Source of the DNA: an uncultured bacterium
GTDB lineage: Bacteria; Bacillota; Clostridia; Oscillospirales; Oscillospiraceae
Reading direction: 5' to 3'
Length of the DNA stretch: 54,739 nucleotides
Assembly: GCA_949293245.1 (NCBI GenBank)
Contig: CASFCS010000009.1
Location: forward strand, 1-54,739
Position numbers and translations under genes: made by a program. Shown piece by piece: positions 32,231 through 39,988 of the stretch. Positions within the stretch are counted from its first letter, which is position 1. Every line of letters begins with the position of its first letter. The notes below the pieces were generated by a model. It made no database searches. It was not told the origin of the DNA and saw nothing but the letters and a program-made list of their open reading frames with translations.

Positions 32231-33123
32231 CCTCCCTCACCTCCCGAGAACGTATCATGCAGCTCCCGCAGTGCCTGTGCCTTGTCGGCAGCGCTGGCCT
32301 GCTGCGGGCCGGAGCGGGACCGGTACGGCCCGTCGTCCTTGAGGGCAAATACCCCGGCCCAGCAGCGATCCTCGCTCTGGTGCAGGATGGCGATCTGGGC
32401 GGCCCTGTCTCCTGGGGCCAGCTTTTCCAGCTCTGTGAGCAGGCGTCTCTTGGCCTGGTCCGTCATGGGCTTTTTGATTTTCACCCGCATCTCGTTGAAT
32501 CCCCGCAAGGCAGCCAGGAGCTCCGGGTCTCCGTCGGCAAACGCAACAAACGGGTCGCTTTTCTTTGGCGTAGCTTTCTTTTCTTTTGCACCTATGGTGC
32601 AAATAGTTTTATTTTCTTTTCTTTTATTTCCTTTTCTTTTATTTGCATCGGTTTGCTCTGCATTTGCATTGCCGGGGCACACGCCTGAATCTTCTGTGTC
32701 CTTGCAAGTTTCGCTTTCTGCCTTGCAAGGCCGATTTCCCCACCGTTTGTTGGCCGCTTCTCTGCGCAGGTTGGAGATATCATCCACCCTCCCCATGCGT
32801 CTGAGCAGAGACGGAGAGTACAGATACTCCCCATCATTTATCACAAGCGGCTTTCCGTTCTCGCAAAACTCAGTGCAGCAGTCCGTGATGATCTGTTCCA
32901 CCCTGGATGCATCCACCTGCATTTGCATAGCAAGAGCAGCCCAGATGTATTTATTGACGGCCAGCTTGTACTCCGGCTGCTCCCGCAAAATCTCGATGAG
33001 CATGAAGTACACCCCGTAGCCCTCCGCCCCGTATACGGAGCGGAGGGCCAGGATCTTGGGATCATTCCGGGCGTTGCAGTCGTGGGAAAAGAAGTAGGCG
33101 TCTTTCTCATTGGACTTGGGCAT
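32227..33123 (-). CDS. DUF4373-type replication initiation protein
   Basis: 298 residues from ATG at 33123 behind AAGGAGG (7 bases). N-terminal domain DAYFFSHDCNARNDPKILAL, followed by YGAEGYGVYFMLIEILREQP, is the Lin1244/Lin1753-like (DUF4373) winged-helix domain of phage replication initiators. A low-complexity Lys/Asn/Glu linker (about residues 130-185, markedly A-rich DNA) leads to a helical C-terminus (FNEMRVKIKKPMTDQAKRRL). It probably binds the phage origin, with the next gene supplying helicase loading. Confidence 0.75.
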   Translation of the reverse strand: MPKSNEKDAYFFSHDCNARNDPKILALRSVYGAEGYGVYFMLIEILREQPEYKLAVNKYIWAALAMQMQVDASRVEQIITDCCTEFCENGKPLVINDGEYLYSPSLLRRMGRVDDISNLRREAANKRWGNRPCKAESETCKDTEDSGVCPGNANAEQTDANKRKGNKRKENKTICTIGAKEKKATPKKSDPFVAFADGDPELLAALRGFNEMRVKIKKPMTDQAKRRLLTELEKLAPGDRAAQIAILHQSEDRCWAGVFALKDDGPYRSRSGPQQASAADKAQALRELHDTFSGGEGG

Positions 33124-33135
33124 TGTCACCCCTCC

Positions 33136-33993
33136 TTACTGCTCCGCCGTCTCCTCCCCGCCGGCGGAGTCTCCCTTCATCTTCACCACCTCCCCGGTGG
33201 TGTCGTCCACCTCGTAGGCTTCCACCTCCACATAGGCCCCGGGGACCGAGTACATATCCTCGGAGATCTCGGTCTTAATGGTCTCATCCTGGGCCACGCC
33301 CCGGACAAAATCGCTCTTGAGCGGTGCGTACTTGAGGACTCTCTTGAGCACGGTTTTCTTGGCCATCTCCTCAAAATTGGTCTGCCAGGGGCCGGAGGAG
33401 TAGGCTTTGCTGTACCGCTGGGCGTGGGCCCGGATATCCTCCATACTCATAACCTCAAAGCCGTAGCCGTCGTCCTTGGTGCGGAACACGGCATAGACAT
33501 GAGTGGGATTGCCCCGGGCGCCCATGGCGGGAACGTGCTTGAGCTGAGGCTCCAGGCCGAAGGAGTAGGTAAACTCGTCATTGTCATAGACCACCTGGGC
33601 CTGGATCACGCTCACCTCGCCGGAGCGGTACGCCAGGTCAATCAGTCCCTTGTACCCCAGCTGAAACTGGCACTCCGAACAGCGGGTCTTGCTGTTCCAG
33701 AAGGGGATCAGCCAGGCTTGCCCCAGGGGGGTGTTGGGCTCCAGGCCCAGCTGGGCGGCGGTCATCATGGCCCCCAGGAAGCTCTGAGGCGTGGTCTCCG
33801 CCAGCTTGGGGTTGGTGGACAGGGCAGAGAGCACGATCCGGGTGAACCGCTCCGGCGTGATGACGGAGGGAAGGGCCTTTTTAATCTCGCTCTGCATCTG
33901 CTTGATGTACTGCTGCATGGTGGCCTTGCCGCCCTGCTCCTGCCGCGCCGCCGTCTGCCCGGCGGCCCGCTGAATGGTTTTGTTCCCCGCCAT
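33136..33993 (-). CDS. recT: RecT single-strand annealing protein
   Basis: 285 residues. MQSEIKKALPSVITPERFTR, then SFLGAMMTAAQLGLEPNTPL and CQFQLGYKGLIDLAYRSGEV are the canonical RecT motifs. The C-terminal 40 residues are acidic. Anneals complementary single strands during phage recombination and recombination-dependent replication. Starts one base after the stop of the YqaJ exonuclease gene, its functional partner. Confidence 0.93.
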   Translation of the reverse strand: MAGNKTIQRAAGQTAARQEQGGKATMQQYIKQMQSEIKKALPSVITPERFTRIVLSALSTNPKLAETTPQSFLGAMMTAAQLGLEPNTPLGQAWLIPFWNSKTRCSECQFQLGYKGLIDLAYRSGEVSVIQAQVVYDNDEFTYSFGLEPQLKHVPAMGARGNPTHVYAVFRTKDDGYGFEVMSMEDIRAHAQRYSKAYSSGPWQTNFEEMAKKTVLKRVLKYAPLKSDFVRGVAQDETIKTEISEDMYSVPGAYVEVEAYEVDDTTGEVVKMKGDSAGGEETAEQ

Positions 33994-33994
33994 A

Positions 33995-34951
33995 TCAAAC
34001 AGCCTCCTTATCGCTGAGTTTCTTCTCCGTCACCTTGAAGGGGCGCGAGACACTGTCTTTGTAGTATGGAGCCAGGTCAATTTCCGGGTGGTCCTTTGCA
34101 AAGGACTTGGCCTGAAAGGTCTGCCGGACCTGGGGCCTCCAGGTCACCGCGTAGACGCCGCACACGGCCCGCTGGGCCTGCTTCATGTCGCTCTTGACAA
34201 TGTTCTCGATCTCCCCGATGCGCTCATCCAGGACCTGTTTGTGCTTCTTGAGCTCCACATACTCCCTGAGCATGGACTCCCGACCGAACAGGTCGATGCC
34301 GCAGTCCTGGGTATCCGCGTAGATGACCTGCAAGGCGTCGCTGGTGGCTCTGGAGCCGTCGGGACAGGGCGGAGTATCCAGCCGCACCATCTCCCAGAAG
34401 TCTTTTTCCGCCTCCATCAGGGCGTGGATCTCCTCCTGGTCCCGCTCCAGGGTGAAGGTGAAAAAGCCCCGCCCAAACACCAGCACGGCCAGATACCAGC
34501 GGTCTGCGCCGGTCACAGCCATGTAGTGGACGCACTGGGCGTAATACTTCTCCGGGAAGTCCACGCCCCTGAATTGCCGGATGTCCAGCGTGGAGGTGGT
34601 CTTGCACTCAAGTCCCGCGTTCTCCCCTACCACCATGCGGTCGATGTCGGCGTGGGCAAAGGGGTACTCCGGGTTGTAGAGCATGGCCTGGAGGCGGCGC
34701 ACCCTCTTCCCTGTCTCCTCCATCCAGCGGCGGGCCACATAATCCTCCAGGTCGCGTCCCAGTCGCATGGCCTCATTGTCCTCCTTGTCCGGCAGTCTGC
34801 CGGTCTTGTCCGCCCATACGGTGTAGGGGGTGGACCATTTGGACAGGCCGATGATACCGGCGGCGTCAGAGCCGCCCACGGTTTTCCGCCGCAGAGCCAG
34901 CCACTCGGGCCGGTCCATTCCGCGGGTCGATACCTGCTTGATGCCTTTCAT
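33995..34951 (-). CDS. YqaJ-family (lambda-exonuclease-type) recombinase nuclease
   Basis: 318 residues. WLALRRKTVGGSDAAGIIGL at the N-terminus, AMRLGRDLEDYVARRWMEET, HADIDRMVVGENAGLECKTT (active-site D and ECK) and YYAQCVHYMAVTGADRWYLA follow the PD-(D/E)xK layout of YqaJ nucleases. It degrades one strand of duplex ends so that RecT can anneal the other. Sits directly upstream of recT in the same operon. Confidence 0.92.
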   Translation of the reverse strand: MKGIKQVSTRGMDRPEWLALRRKTVGGSDAAGIIGLSKWSTPYTVWADKTGRLPDKEDNEAMRLGRDLEDYVARRWMEETGKRVRRLQAMLYNPEYPFAHADIDRMVVGENAGLECKTTSTLDIRQFRGVDFPEKYYAQCVHYMAVTGADRWYLAVLVFGRGFFTFTLERDQEEIHALMEAEKDFWEMVRLDTPPCPDGSRATSDALQVIYADTQDCGIDLFGRESMLREYVELKKHKQVLDERIGEIENIVKSDMKQAQRAVCGVYAVTWRPQVRQTFQAKSFAKDHPEIDLAPYYKDSVSRPFKVTEKKLSDKEAV

Positions 34952-34970
34952 GTTGTCCTCCTGCCTCCCG

Positions 34971-35687
34971 TCACATCATCACCACGACGGCCCCGATGCC
35001 GATATCCTGGGCCAGCTTCTCCTCGAAGTAGGCGGAGATGCGGCCCTTGGCTTCCATGGTCCACATCCCGCCGTCCGCCTCAAACAGGCCCACGTTGCCC
35101 TCCTCGTCCAGCCGCAGGATAAACTCGCTCTCCGGCTGCTCCACCTCCAGGAAGGTGCGGTAGGGGCGCAGCTTCACCCGTGGCTTGACCTGGACCATGG
35201 TTTTCAAGGAGATGCCCTGCCGGGCCTCCACCTCCTGGCTCACGCCGTTGTCCCGGGTGGTGACCCCGTTCTCCTTGTTGATGCGGGAGAGCAGATTCAG
35301 CAGGTAGTCCACCCCCTCGCCCGGTGCGAACTTGCTCCGCAGCTCGATGATGGCCTTCTCCGGCTCCCGGAAGCCATCCCGAAAGCCGGGGACGTCGCAC
35401 TCGGCCTTGTAGAGGCTGTCCCGCTCCATCTCCGTGTCGAAGGTGGAAAACACACTCACCGTGCGGGCGTCATCCACCCGGATGAAGAGGGGCAGATTGT
35501 CCAGGACGTCCAGCTCGCTGCGGACCAGCTTCACGATGCTGTCCAGGCCGGTCACGCAGATGCGCCCGGGGTGGGGAACGTGAGGCGGGATGCGAACCAG
35601 CTCCCGGTCGGAATAGGTCTCTCCGTTGATGGTGTAGATCTTGTTGTCCTTGAGGGAAACCAGGTACTTGACAAATTCTTTCAGCAT
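34971..35687 (-). CDS. DUF2303-like phage protein
   Basis: 238 residues. The C-terminal part (RPYRTFLEVEQPESEFILRL, then VGLFEADGGMWTMEAKGRIS and YFEEKL) resembles DUF2303 (YfdQ-like) proteins found beside phage recombination genes. The N-terminus (KDNKIYTINGETYSDRELVR) is beta-rich. No enzymatic motif. Placed in the recombination operon just upstream of the YqaJ/RecT pair, so a DNA-metabolism role is likely but unproven. Confidence 0.55.
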   Translation of the reverse strand: MLKEFVKYLVSLKDNKIYTINGETYSDRELVRIPPHVPHPGRICVTGLDSIVKLVRSELDVLDNLPLFIRVDDARTVSVFSTFDTEMERDSLYKAECDVPGFRDGFREPEKAIIELRSKFAPGEGVDYLLNLLSRINKENGVTTRDNGVSQEVEARQGISLKTMVQVKPRVKLRPYRTFLEVEQPESEFILRLDEEGNVGLFEADGGMWTMEAKGRISAYFEEKLAQDIGIGAVVVMM

Positions 35688-35702
35688 GGTCGTGCTCCTT
35701 TC

Positions 35703-36074
35703 TTATGCTCTCTTGAAGTTGAGAATTTTGGGGTATTCCTGCTCGCTTCCATCCATCGCCACCTGCCCGGGGACCTGGGGCACCATCTCCGCCACCACCA
35801 TTTCACCGGTGGCCGGCTGGTTGGTGATGAACAGGCTGGTGGTCACGGGGTCAGTGGGGACCAGGGTGGACTTTGCCGTGGTCTGTACCGTAATGGTCTT
35901 GCGGTCCGCGCTGGGGATCAGCTCCAGGGACACTGTGATCTTCCGCTTGCCGGTGGGCTTGGTGTTCACGTCCAGGATGTTGTCCAGGACCCTGCCCATC
36001 TCATAGTCCACCCGCTCCAGGATGGCGCCCATGGACATCTCCAGGATGCTTTTCTTGTCCAGCTGCTCGTTCAT
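35703..36074 (-). CDS. Phage 'replication terminator protein'-like (123 aa)
   Basis: ALAERxxxE-like N-terminal phrase (GAILERVDYEMGRVLDNILD) followed by DVNTKPTGKRKITVSLELIP matches a small family that databases often label replication terminator protein in clostridial prophages. The label has little experimental support that I know of. Overlaps the upstream XRE gene by 4 bp and precedes the DUF2303-like gene. Confidence 0.55.
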   Translation of the reverse strand: MNEQLDKKSILEMSMGAILERVDYEMGRVLDNILDVNTKPTGKRKITVSLELIPSADRKTITVQTTAKSTLVPTDPVTTSLFITNQPATGEMVVAEMVPQVPGQVAMDGSEQEYPKILNFKRA

Positions 36075-36544
36075 ACTGCCTTTCCTCCTTTCCTGGCCCT
36101 TGACCGGGCCGCATACTCCGCCAGCAGCCGTTTCAGGGCTGCGTCATGCCAGCTTTGCCATGAACTGTACCCGCACACCTGGAGCAGATCGTCCGGCAGG
36201 CTCTCCGCAAACTCCCGGCTGATGCGGTAGCATTTGCGAAAGCGCCCCACATGGCTGGGGGGCGGGGCTGTCGCCTTGCGCTCAATCCGCTCCGCAGGGG
36301 GCGCTGAGCCCGCCTGGAGAAGCCCCAGCAGGTCCAGGTCCTCCGGGTCAAACAGCTCCAGCCTGTCCGCTTGCAAGGCGGACTCCAGCGTCCTGAGCTG
36401 CGCCCCAGTGGGCAGGCACACTCCCTTCTCGTACCGGCTCACCATGCCCACATCCGCGCGGGTCTCCACTTCTTTGAGCCGGGCCGACACCTGAGGCTGC
36501 GTCAGTCCCAGCGCCAGCCGCCTCTCCTGTAATCGGTTTGCCAT
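36071..36544 (-). CDS. XRE-family HTH protein with C-terminal extension
   Basis: 157 residues; ATG after GGGAGGACAAAGACC. Residues 3-60 are a Cro/C1-type helix-turn-helix (LQERRLALGLTQPQVSARLK, then VGMVSRYEKGVCLPTGAQLR). The C-terminal 80 residues (VGRFRKCYRISREFAESLPD, LLQVCGYSSWQSWHDAALKR) are a separate helical domain I do not recognise. Probably an early regulator. First gene of the recombination block. Confidence 0.7.
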   Translation of the reverse strand: MANRLQERRLALGLTQPQVSARLKEVETRADVGMVSRYEKGVCLPTGAQLRTLESALQADRLELFDPEDLDLLGLLQAGSAPPAERIERKATAPPPSHVGRFRKCYRISREFAESLPDDLLQVCGYSSWQSWHDAALKRLLAEYAARSRARKGGKAV

Positions 36545-36656
36545 GGTCTTTGTCCTCCCATCTGCTCCATCGTTTACAGCTCTTGCAAGGCTCTTTGCTC
36601 ATTGGCAATTTGTAGTGGGTGCAGGAGCAGCACCCATGCTTAACGTCAGGGAACAT
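36348..36656 (-). CDS. Small zinc-binding protein; 3' end overlaps XRE gene
   Basis: Start ATG at 36656, one base after the methyltransferase stop. The first 45 residues (MFPDVKHGCCSCTHYKLPMS, KEPCKSCKRWSRWEDKD) form a compact CC-x-C ... C-x2-C zinc knuckle typical of tiny phage proteins. The frame then continues for 57 codons inside the XRE gene in another frame and is Gly/Ala/Arg-rich there, so the true C-terminus is uncertain. Either a real long overlap or a frameshift near 36545 that removed an earlier stop. Confidence 0.5.
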   Translation of the reverse strand: MFPDVKHGCCSCTHYKLPMSKEPCKSCKRWSRWEDKDHGKPITGEAAGAGTDAASGVGPAQRSGDPRGCGHGEPVREGSVPAHWGAAQDAGVRLASGQAGAV

Positions 36657-36657
36657 C

Positions 36658-38487
36658 TTAAACAGCCACCGCCTTTTTGAACTCCTCCATTGATGTGATG
36701 GCTTTTCCGCACCATTCCGGAAGATTGGCCCGCACCAGGGCCGTGGCGAAGGGAGGGGGAACCGCGTTCCCGCACCGTGCCACCTGTTTGGTCTTTGGGT
36801 ACTCCCGCCCGGTATAATCCCGCTCGATCTTGTAGTCCTGGGGGAACCCGTTGGCCATATACAACTCCCTGGGCGTCAGCATACGCAATCCTATGTCCGC
36901 CATAAAATAGGCCGTTTCTCCGATCTGGAACAGGATCACGTCCCCCGCCCCCAGGTTGTACCCGCAGTATGTATTCAGCAGGTCCCGGATCTCCGGCCAG
37001 TGTTTCAGGTCCGCGCCCGGCTCCGCCTTGACCACCACGGTGGTGACGACGCCGAAGTGGCCGCCGCCGGCAGTGATGGTCTGCACTGGCTCCGACATGG
37101 GACCGCCCAGGTTTGTGCCCTTCATTTTGACCAGGTGCGTGGCCGTCAGGGCATTGTGATCCACGGCCGTGACGGTGTGGAGCGGATCGGACATTTTGGA
37201 CCCGCTCCCGGTATAGGTCCCTCCGTAGAACTTGGCCAGGTTCGCCGCCAGGACGCCCTCCCGGTCCTTTGCGGTGATGGTGTGGAGAGGGTCCCCGGCG
37301 CCCTGTCCGTGCTGGTCGCTCCCGTAGTATTTGACCAGGCTGGCCGCCGCCAGGCCGTAGCGGTTGGAGGCGTCAATGGTCATAAGCGGATCCGCCAGCC
37401 CCTGCCCCCGCACCCGCTCCGTCTGCTCGGTGTGGTACTGGATCATGGCCGGCGTGATCACCATTTGATGGCCGCCCGCTCCGCTGCTTGTGATCGTGTT
37501 CACCGGCTCGGTGATCTTGGTCCCCATGGCGTTCTCGTTGTTGTGCATGGTCAGCGGGGCAAGGAGGGGAGAGGCCACACCATACCCATGTTTGGCCGTG
37601 ACGGTCTGGAGCGGGTCCGCCGTGTTCTGCCCCCGGAAGTCCCCGGCGTGGTTTACCACCACCAGGAACGGCTCCGGGGCCTTGATTGCGAACTTGTCCA
37701 CCCCTCGGATCACTCGCCGCATTGTGTTGGGGCGGAGTGGCCGCTGTGCGGAAAGCCCGTATTTCTCCCGGATGGCCTCCCGCGTGTCGAAGATGGAAGG
37801 ACAGGGCAGGCTCCAGTCTATGATCTCCGCCGCGCTCCTCCACGGCTTTTTCCGCCCCTCCAGCACCTCCCGGCTGCCCGCCGGCGCGTGTGTCGGCTCC
37901 GGCCACACAATAGGCGCACCGTCGCACCTTGCCACCAGAAAGAACCTTTTTCGCGTGGTTGGCGCTCCGTAGTCCGCCGCAACCAGTTCACGCCATTCCA
38001 CGTCGTAGCCGAGGCTTCGGAGCTGTGACAACCACTTCTTGAATGTTTGACCGACGAGTTTCTTTACGGGTTTCCCCTTGCGGACAGGCCCCCAAGTCTG
38101 GAACTCCTCCACATTTTCCAGAATGATTACTCTCGGGCGGACAGTTCCAGCCCACCGCAAAACAATCCAGGCGAGGCCCCGTATGTTTTTATCAACAGGT
38201 TTCCCGCCTTTTGCTTTGGAGAAATGCTTGCAATCAGGGGAGAACCACGCCAGACCAACCTTGCGGCCTCTGCATATTTCAACGGGGTCAACATCCCAAA
38301 CACTCGCTTGATAATGTGCGGTATGCGGATGGTTGGTTCGGTGCATGAGAATGGCATCCGGGTCGTGGTTGATGGCTATATCAACTACTCGTCCAGTGGC
38401 AAGTTCGATTCCGGTAGAAGCTCCGCCTCCGCCAGCGAAATTATCAACGATGATTTCGCTAAAAAAATCAAATTGTCCTTTTACCAT
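36658..38487 (-). CDS. Orphan C5-cytosine DNA methyltransferase with six internal repeats
   Basis: 609 residues from ATG at 38487 behind GAGGGGTG. Motif I NFAGGGGASTG (about 16-26), catalytic motif IV FSPDCKHFS with C86 (the usual PPCQ is PDCK here), ENV (124-126), motif VIII RKRFFLV (about 179-185) and a C-terminal motif near CGNAVPPPFATAL are present. Between VIII and IX, where target recognition lies, the phrase (D/E)P(L/V)xT(I/V)(T/D)(A/S) recurs at residues 291, 327, 366, 399, 434 and 466, each followed by a G-V/L...L-K segment. No restriction gene is nearby, so it probably protects phage DNA from host restriction. Follows the SleB-type gene with overlapping control sequence. Confidence 0.9.
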   Translation of the reverse strand: MVKGQFDFFSEIIVDNFAGGGGASTGIELATGRVVDIAINHDPDAILMHRTNHPHTAHYQASVWDVDPVEICRGRKVGLAWFSPDCKHFSKAKGGKPVDKNIRGLAWIVLRWAGTVRPRVIILENVEEFQTWGPVRKGKPVKKLVGQTFKKWLSQLRSLGYDVEWRELVAADYGAPTTRKRFFLVARCDGAPIVWPEPTHAPAGSREVLEGRKKPWRSAAEIIDWSLPCPSIFDTREAIREKYGLSAQRPLRPNTMRRVIRGVDKFAIKAPEPFLVVVNHAGDFRGQNTADPLQTVTAKHGYGVASPLLAPLTMHNNENAMGTKITEPVNTITSSGAGGHQMVITPAMIQYHTEQTERVRGQGLADPLMTIDASNRYGLAAASLVKYYGSDQHGQGAGDPLHTITAKDREGVLAANLAKFYGGTYTGSGSKMSDPLHTVTAVDHNALTATHLVKMKGTNLGGPMSEPVQTITAGGGHFGVVTTVVVKAEPGADLKHWPEIRDLLNTYCGYNLGAGDVILFQIGETAYFMADIGLRMLTPRELYMANGFPQDYKIERDYTGREYPKTKQVARCGNAVPPPFATALVRANLPEWCGKAITSMEEFKKAVAV

Positions 38488-38492
38488 GGCGT

Positions 38493-39089
38493 TCACCCCT
38501 CATACGGGCTCACCGCCGTCCAGTCCCAGGTCGTTCCGCCGTCCCACTCTGTGCGGAAATAGTTGTGCCGCCCGTCCCCGGAGAAGTAGGTATATTCCCT
38601 GGGGAGCACCCGCCCCACACTGCCCAGGCAGCTGTCCTCCATTTCCCAGCGGGCCAGCACATCCTTTGCCACCGCCAGGAGTTCCGGCAGCACGGGGTTG
38701 CCGGGGTCATACCCGTGGAACTGTCTGGGCTGGGTGACCACGGCCACGATGTCGTCCGGCCAAAGGCCGCTCTCGTCGTCCACCCGGTTGAGCACGCACC
38801 AGACCACAGCGGCCTGTTCCGTGGTGCTGCACCCCCGCGCCTCTCCGTAGATCGTCTTTGCCAGGTACTCGGCTGGGTCCTCTGTCTCCCGGGTAAACTC
38901 CACCATGGGGACGATGGGCATCGCTCCGGCGCTCACCGGCGTCTCACAGCCCGCCCCCTCCGTCCTGGCCGTCTGGGCGGAGGGGGCCAGCGCCATGGTC
39001 ACCGTAGCCAAAGCCGCCATCAGAAGGAGGACGGACGATCTCAGCACAGGCGCGCCCCGTCTCCTCCGCCTGCGTTCACTCCGGATCAT
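38493..39089 (-). CDS. SleB-type cell wall hydrolase, secreted
   Basis: 198 residues from ATG at 39089. An Arg-rich n-region (MIRSERRRRRRG) and hydrophobic core (SSVLLLMAALATVTMALAPS) make a signal peptide or anchor to about residue 38. The domain EYLAKTIYGEARGCSTTEQA, then AVVWCVLNRVDDESGLWPDD and SPYEG-type end belong to Hydrolase_2 (SleB/CwlJ lytic transglycosylases); the Glu in YGEARG is the likely catalytic residue. It lies in the early operon, far from the lysis genes, which is odd and hints at a role other than lysis. Overlaps the HTH gene by 14 bp. Confidence 0.85.
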   Translation of the reverse strand: MIRSERRRRRRGAPVLRSSVLLLMAALATVTMALAPSAQTARTEGAGCETPVSAGAMPIVPMVEFTRETEDPAEYLAKTIYGEARGCSTTEQAAVVWCVLNRVDDESGLWPDDIVAVVTQPRQFHGYDPGNPVLPELLAVAKDVLARWEMEDSCLGSVGRVLPREYTYFSGDGRHNYFRTEWDGGTTWDWTAVSPYEG

Positions 39090-39327
39090 AGACAGCACTC
39101 CCTCCGTTTCCCGCTTCCTCCTCCATCACGACCTCCGCATTGGCCTCCGCCAGAGCCCTGACCCATTCCTCCAGGCCCTGTTTATAGACCAGCACCCGGC
39201 CATTGAGCTTGAACGCAGGGAACCCCCGCATCCGGGCCATCCGGTAAGCCGTGGGGGGCGACACGCCAAGGAGCTTTGCCGCCTGGCCCACCGTAATGGC
39301 GATCTGGTTGTTGATATCTGTGGCCAC
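39076..39327 (-). CDS. Excisionase-family helix-turn-helix protein
   Basis: 83 residues from a GTG at 39327, nine bases after AAGGAGG (longer reading to 39420 is Arg-rich and unlikely). ITVGQAAKLLGVSPPTAYRM followed by MRGFPAFKLNGRVLVYKQGL is the HTH_17/excisionase winged-helix pattern. Acidic C-terminus. Could be Xis for the integrase at 40957-42156 or an early regulator; its place at the start of the early operon supports either. Confidence 0.75.
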   Translation of the reverse strand: MATDINNQIAITVGQAAKLLGVSPPTAYRMARMRGFPAFKLNGRVLVYKQGLEEWVRALAEANAEVVMEEEAGNGGSAVYDPE

Positions 39328-39343
39328 CTGGATCTGCCTCCTT

Positions 39344-39508
39344 TTATTCGATTTCCGAGCGCGGTTCCTCCGCTTTTTTCTCCGCCTTTTTCTCTGCCAT
39401 GGCGGCCACGCCCTCGGCATAGCCCCGCAGGAACTCTCTCTTCTCCTCCGGCAGCGCGCTGACCGACTTTTTCAGAGAGCGGATGATCTGCTTCTCCTTC
39501 TCGCTCAT
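39344..39508 (-). CDS. Small charged helical protein (54 aa)
   Basis: ATG at 39508 after GGGAGGTGAACTT. Sequence MSEKEKQIIRSLKKSVSALP, then EEKREFLRGYAEGVAAMAEK and a Lys/Glu/Ala tail. This E-K-R-E-F-L-x-G-Y-A-E-G phrase is common in tiny clostridial prophage proteins just downstream of cro. Function unknown, probably regulatory. First gene after the inverted-repeat segment 39564-39987. Confidence 0.65.
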   Translation of the reverse strand: MSEKEKQIIRSLKKSVSALPEEKREFLRGYAEGVAAMAEKKAEKKAEEPRSEIE

Positions 39509-39563
39509 AAGTTCACCTCCCTTTTTTATGAAAATTTTCAACGTGGAATAAAATCCGTCTTTT

Positions 39564-39987
39564 CGTGTGGTAAAATAGAACGGCCCGGCCGGAGCTAAAA
39601 CCCCGGGTAACAGGAAGGAGGTGCATGATTTCGTGACCGGAGAAAACAGCGCTGCTGTAGACCTTGTGTTTGCCTGCGCCATCTTCCTTTACAAATCCGT
39701 GCACCCTCGCCAGATCTCTGCTGTGAGCCATCACAGCGTCACGCTTGGTGCGGCAAAAGCCGCCGGGTCGCGTCCGTAGAGCTTGACAAACACCGGTAAG
39801 TTCCGCTGATGCCCAGTGGGAAGAGTGGACCGTTCGAGCCGGGCCTGTGTACGCAGGCGAAATCAGGTAAGGGAAATGGCGCCGCCCACCGGTTCCGGTG
39901 TAAAGAGATCAAGTGTGCGTCATCCCCTCCTGCGAGGCACCGCAGGAGGGGGTGGCCCTTCTCCGGGCCGCTCTGTTTTACCACACG
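39564..39987. repeat. Segment bounded by 25-bp imperfect inverted repeats
   Basis: Left arm 39564-39588 reads CGTGTGGTAAAATAGAACGG + CCCGG. The right arm 39963-39987, read on the other strand, is CGTGTGGTAAAACAGAGCGG + CCCGG: 23 of 25 bases match. The 424-bp segment lies exactly between the cro-like stop and the 54-aa gene. It contains a short plus-strand ORF, a strong hairpin (39927-39957 region, CCCCTCCTGCG/CGCAGGAGGGG) and otherwise no gene. It may be a MITE-like insertion or a pair of facing promoters (TGTGGTAAAAT looks like an extended -10). No clear target-site duplication is seen. Confidence 0.6.
39633..39779 (+). CDS. Short plus-strand ORF inside inverted-repeat segment (48 aa)
   Basis: GTG at 39633, eleven bases after AAGGAGG, to TAG. 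Encodes VTGENSAAVDLVFACAIFLY... ending GAAKAAGSRP. It runs against the surrounding early genes and towards the cro-like gene. The good ribosome site and the TGTGGTAAAATA box upstream support expression, but the protein has no recognised domain and could be a fragment. Confidence 0.35.
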   Translation: MTGENSAAVDLVFACAIFLYKSVHPRQISAVSHHSVTLGAAKAAGSRP

Positions 39988-39988
39988 T

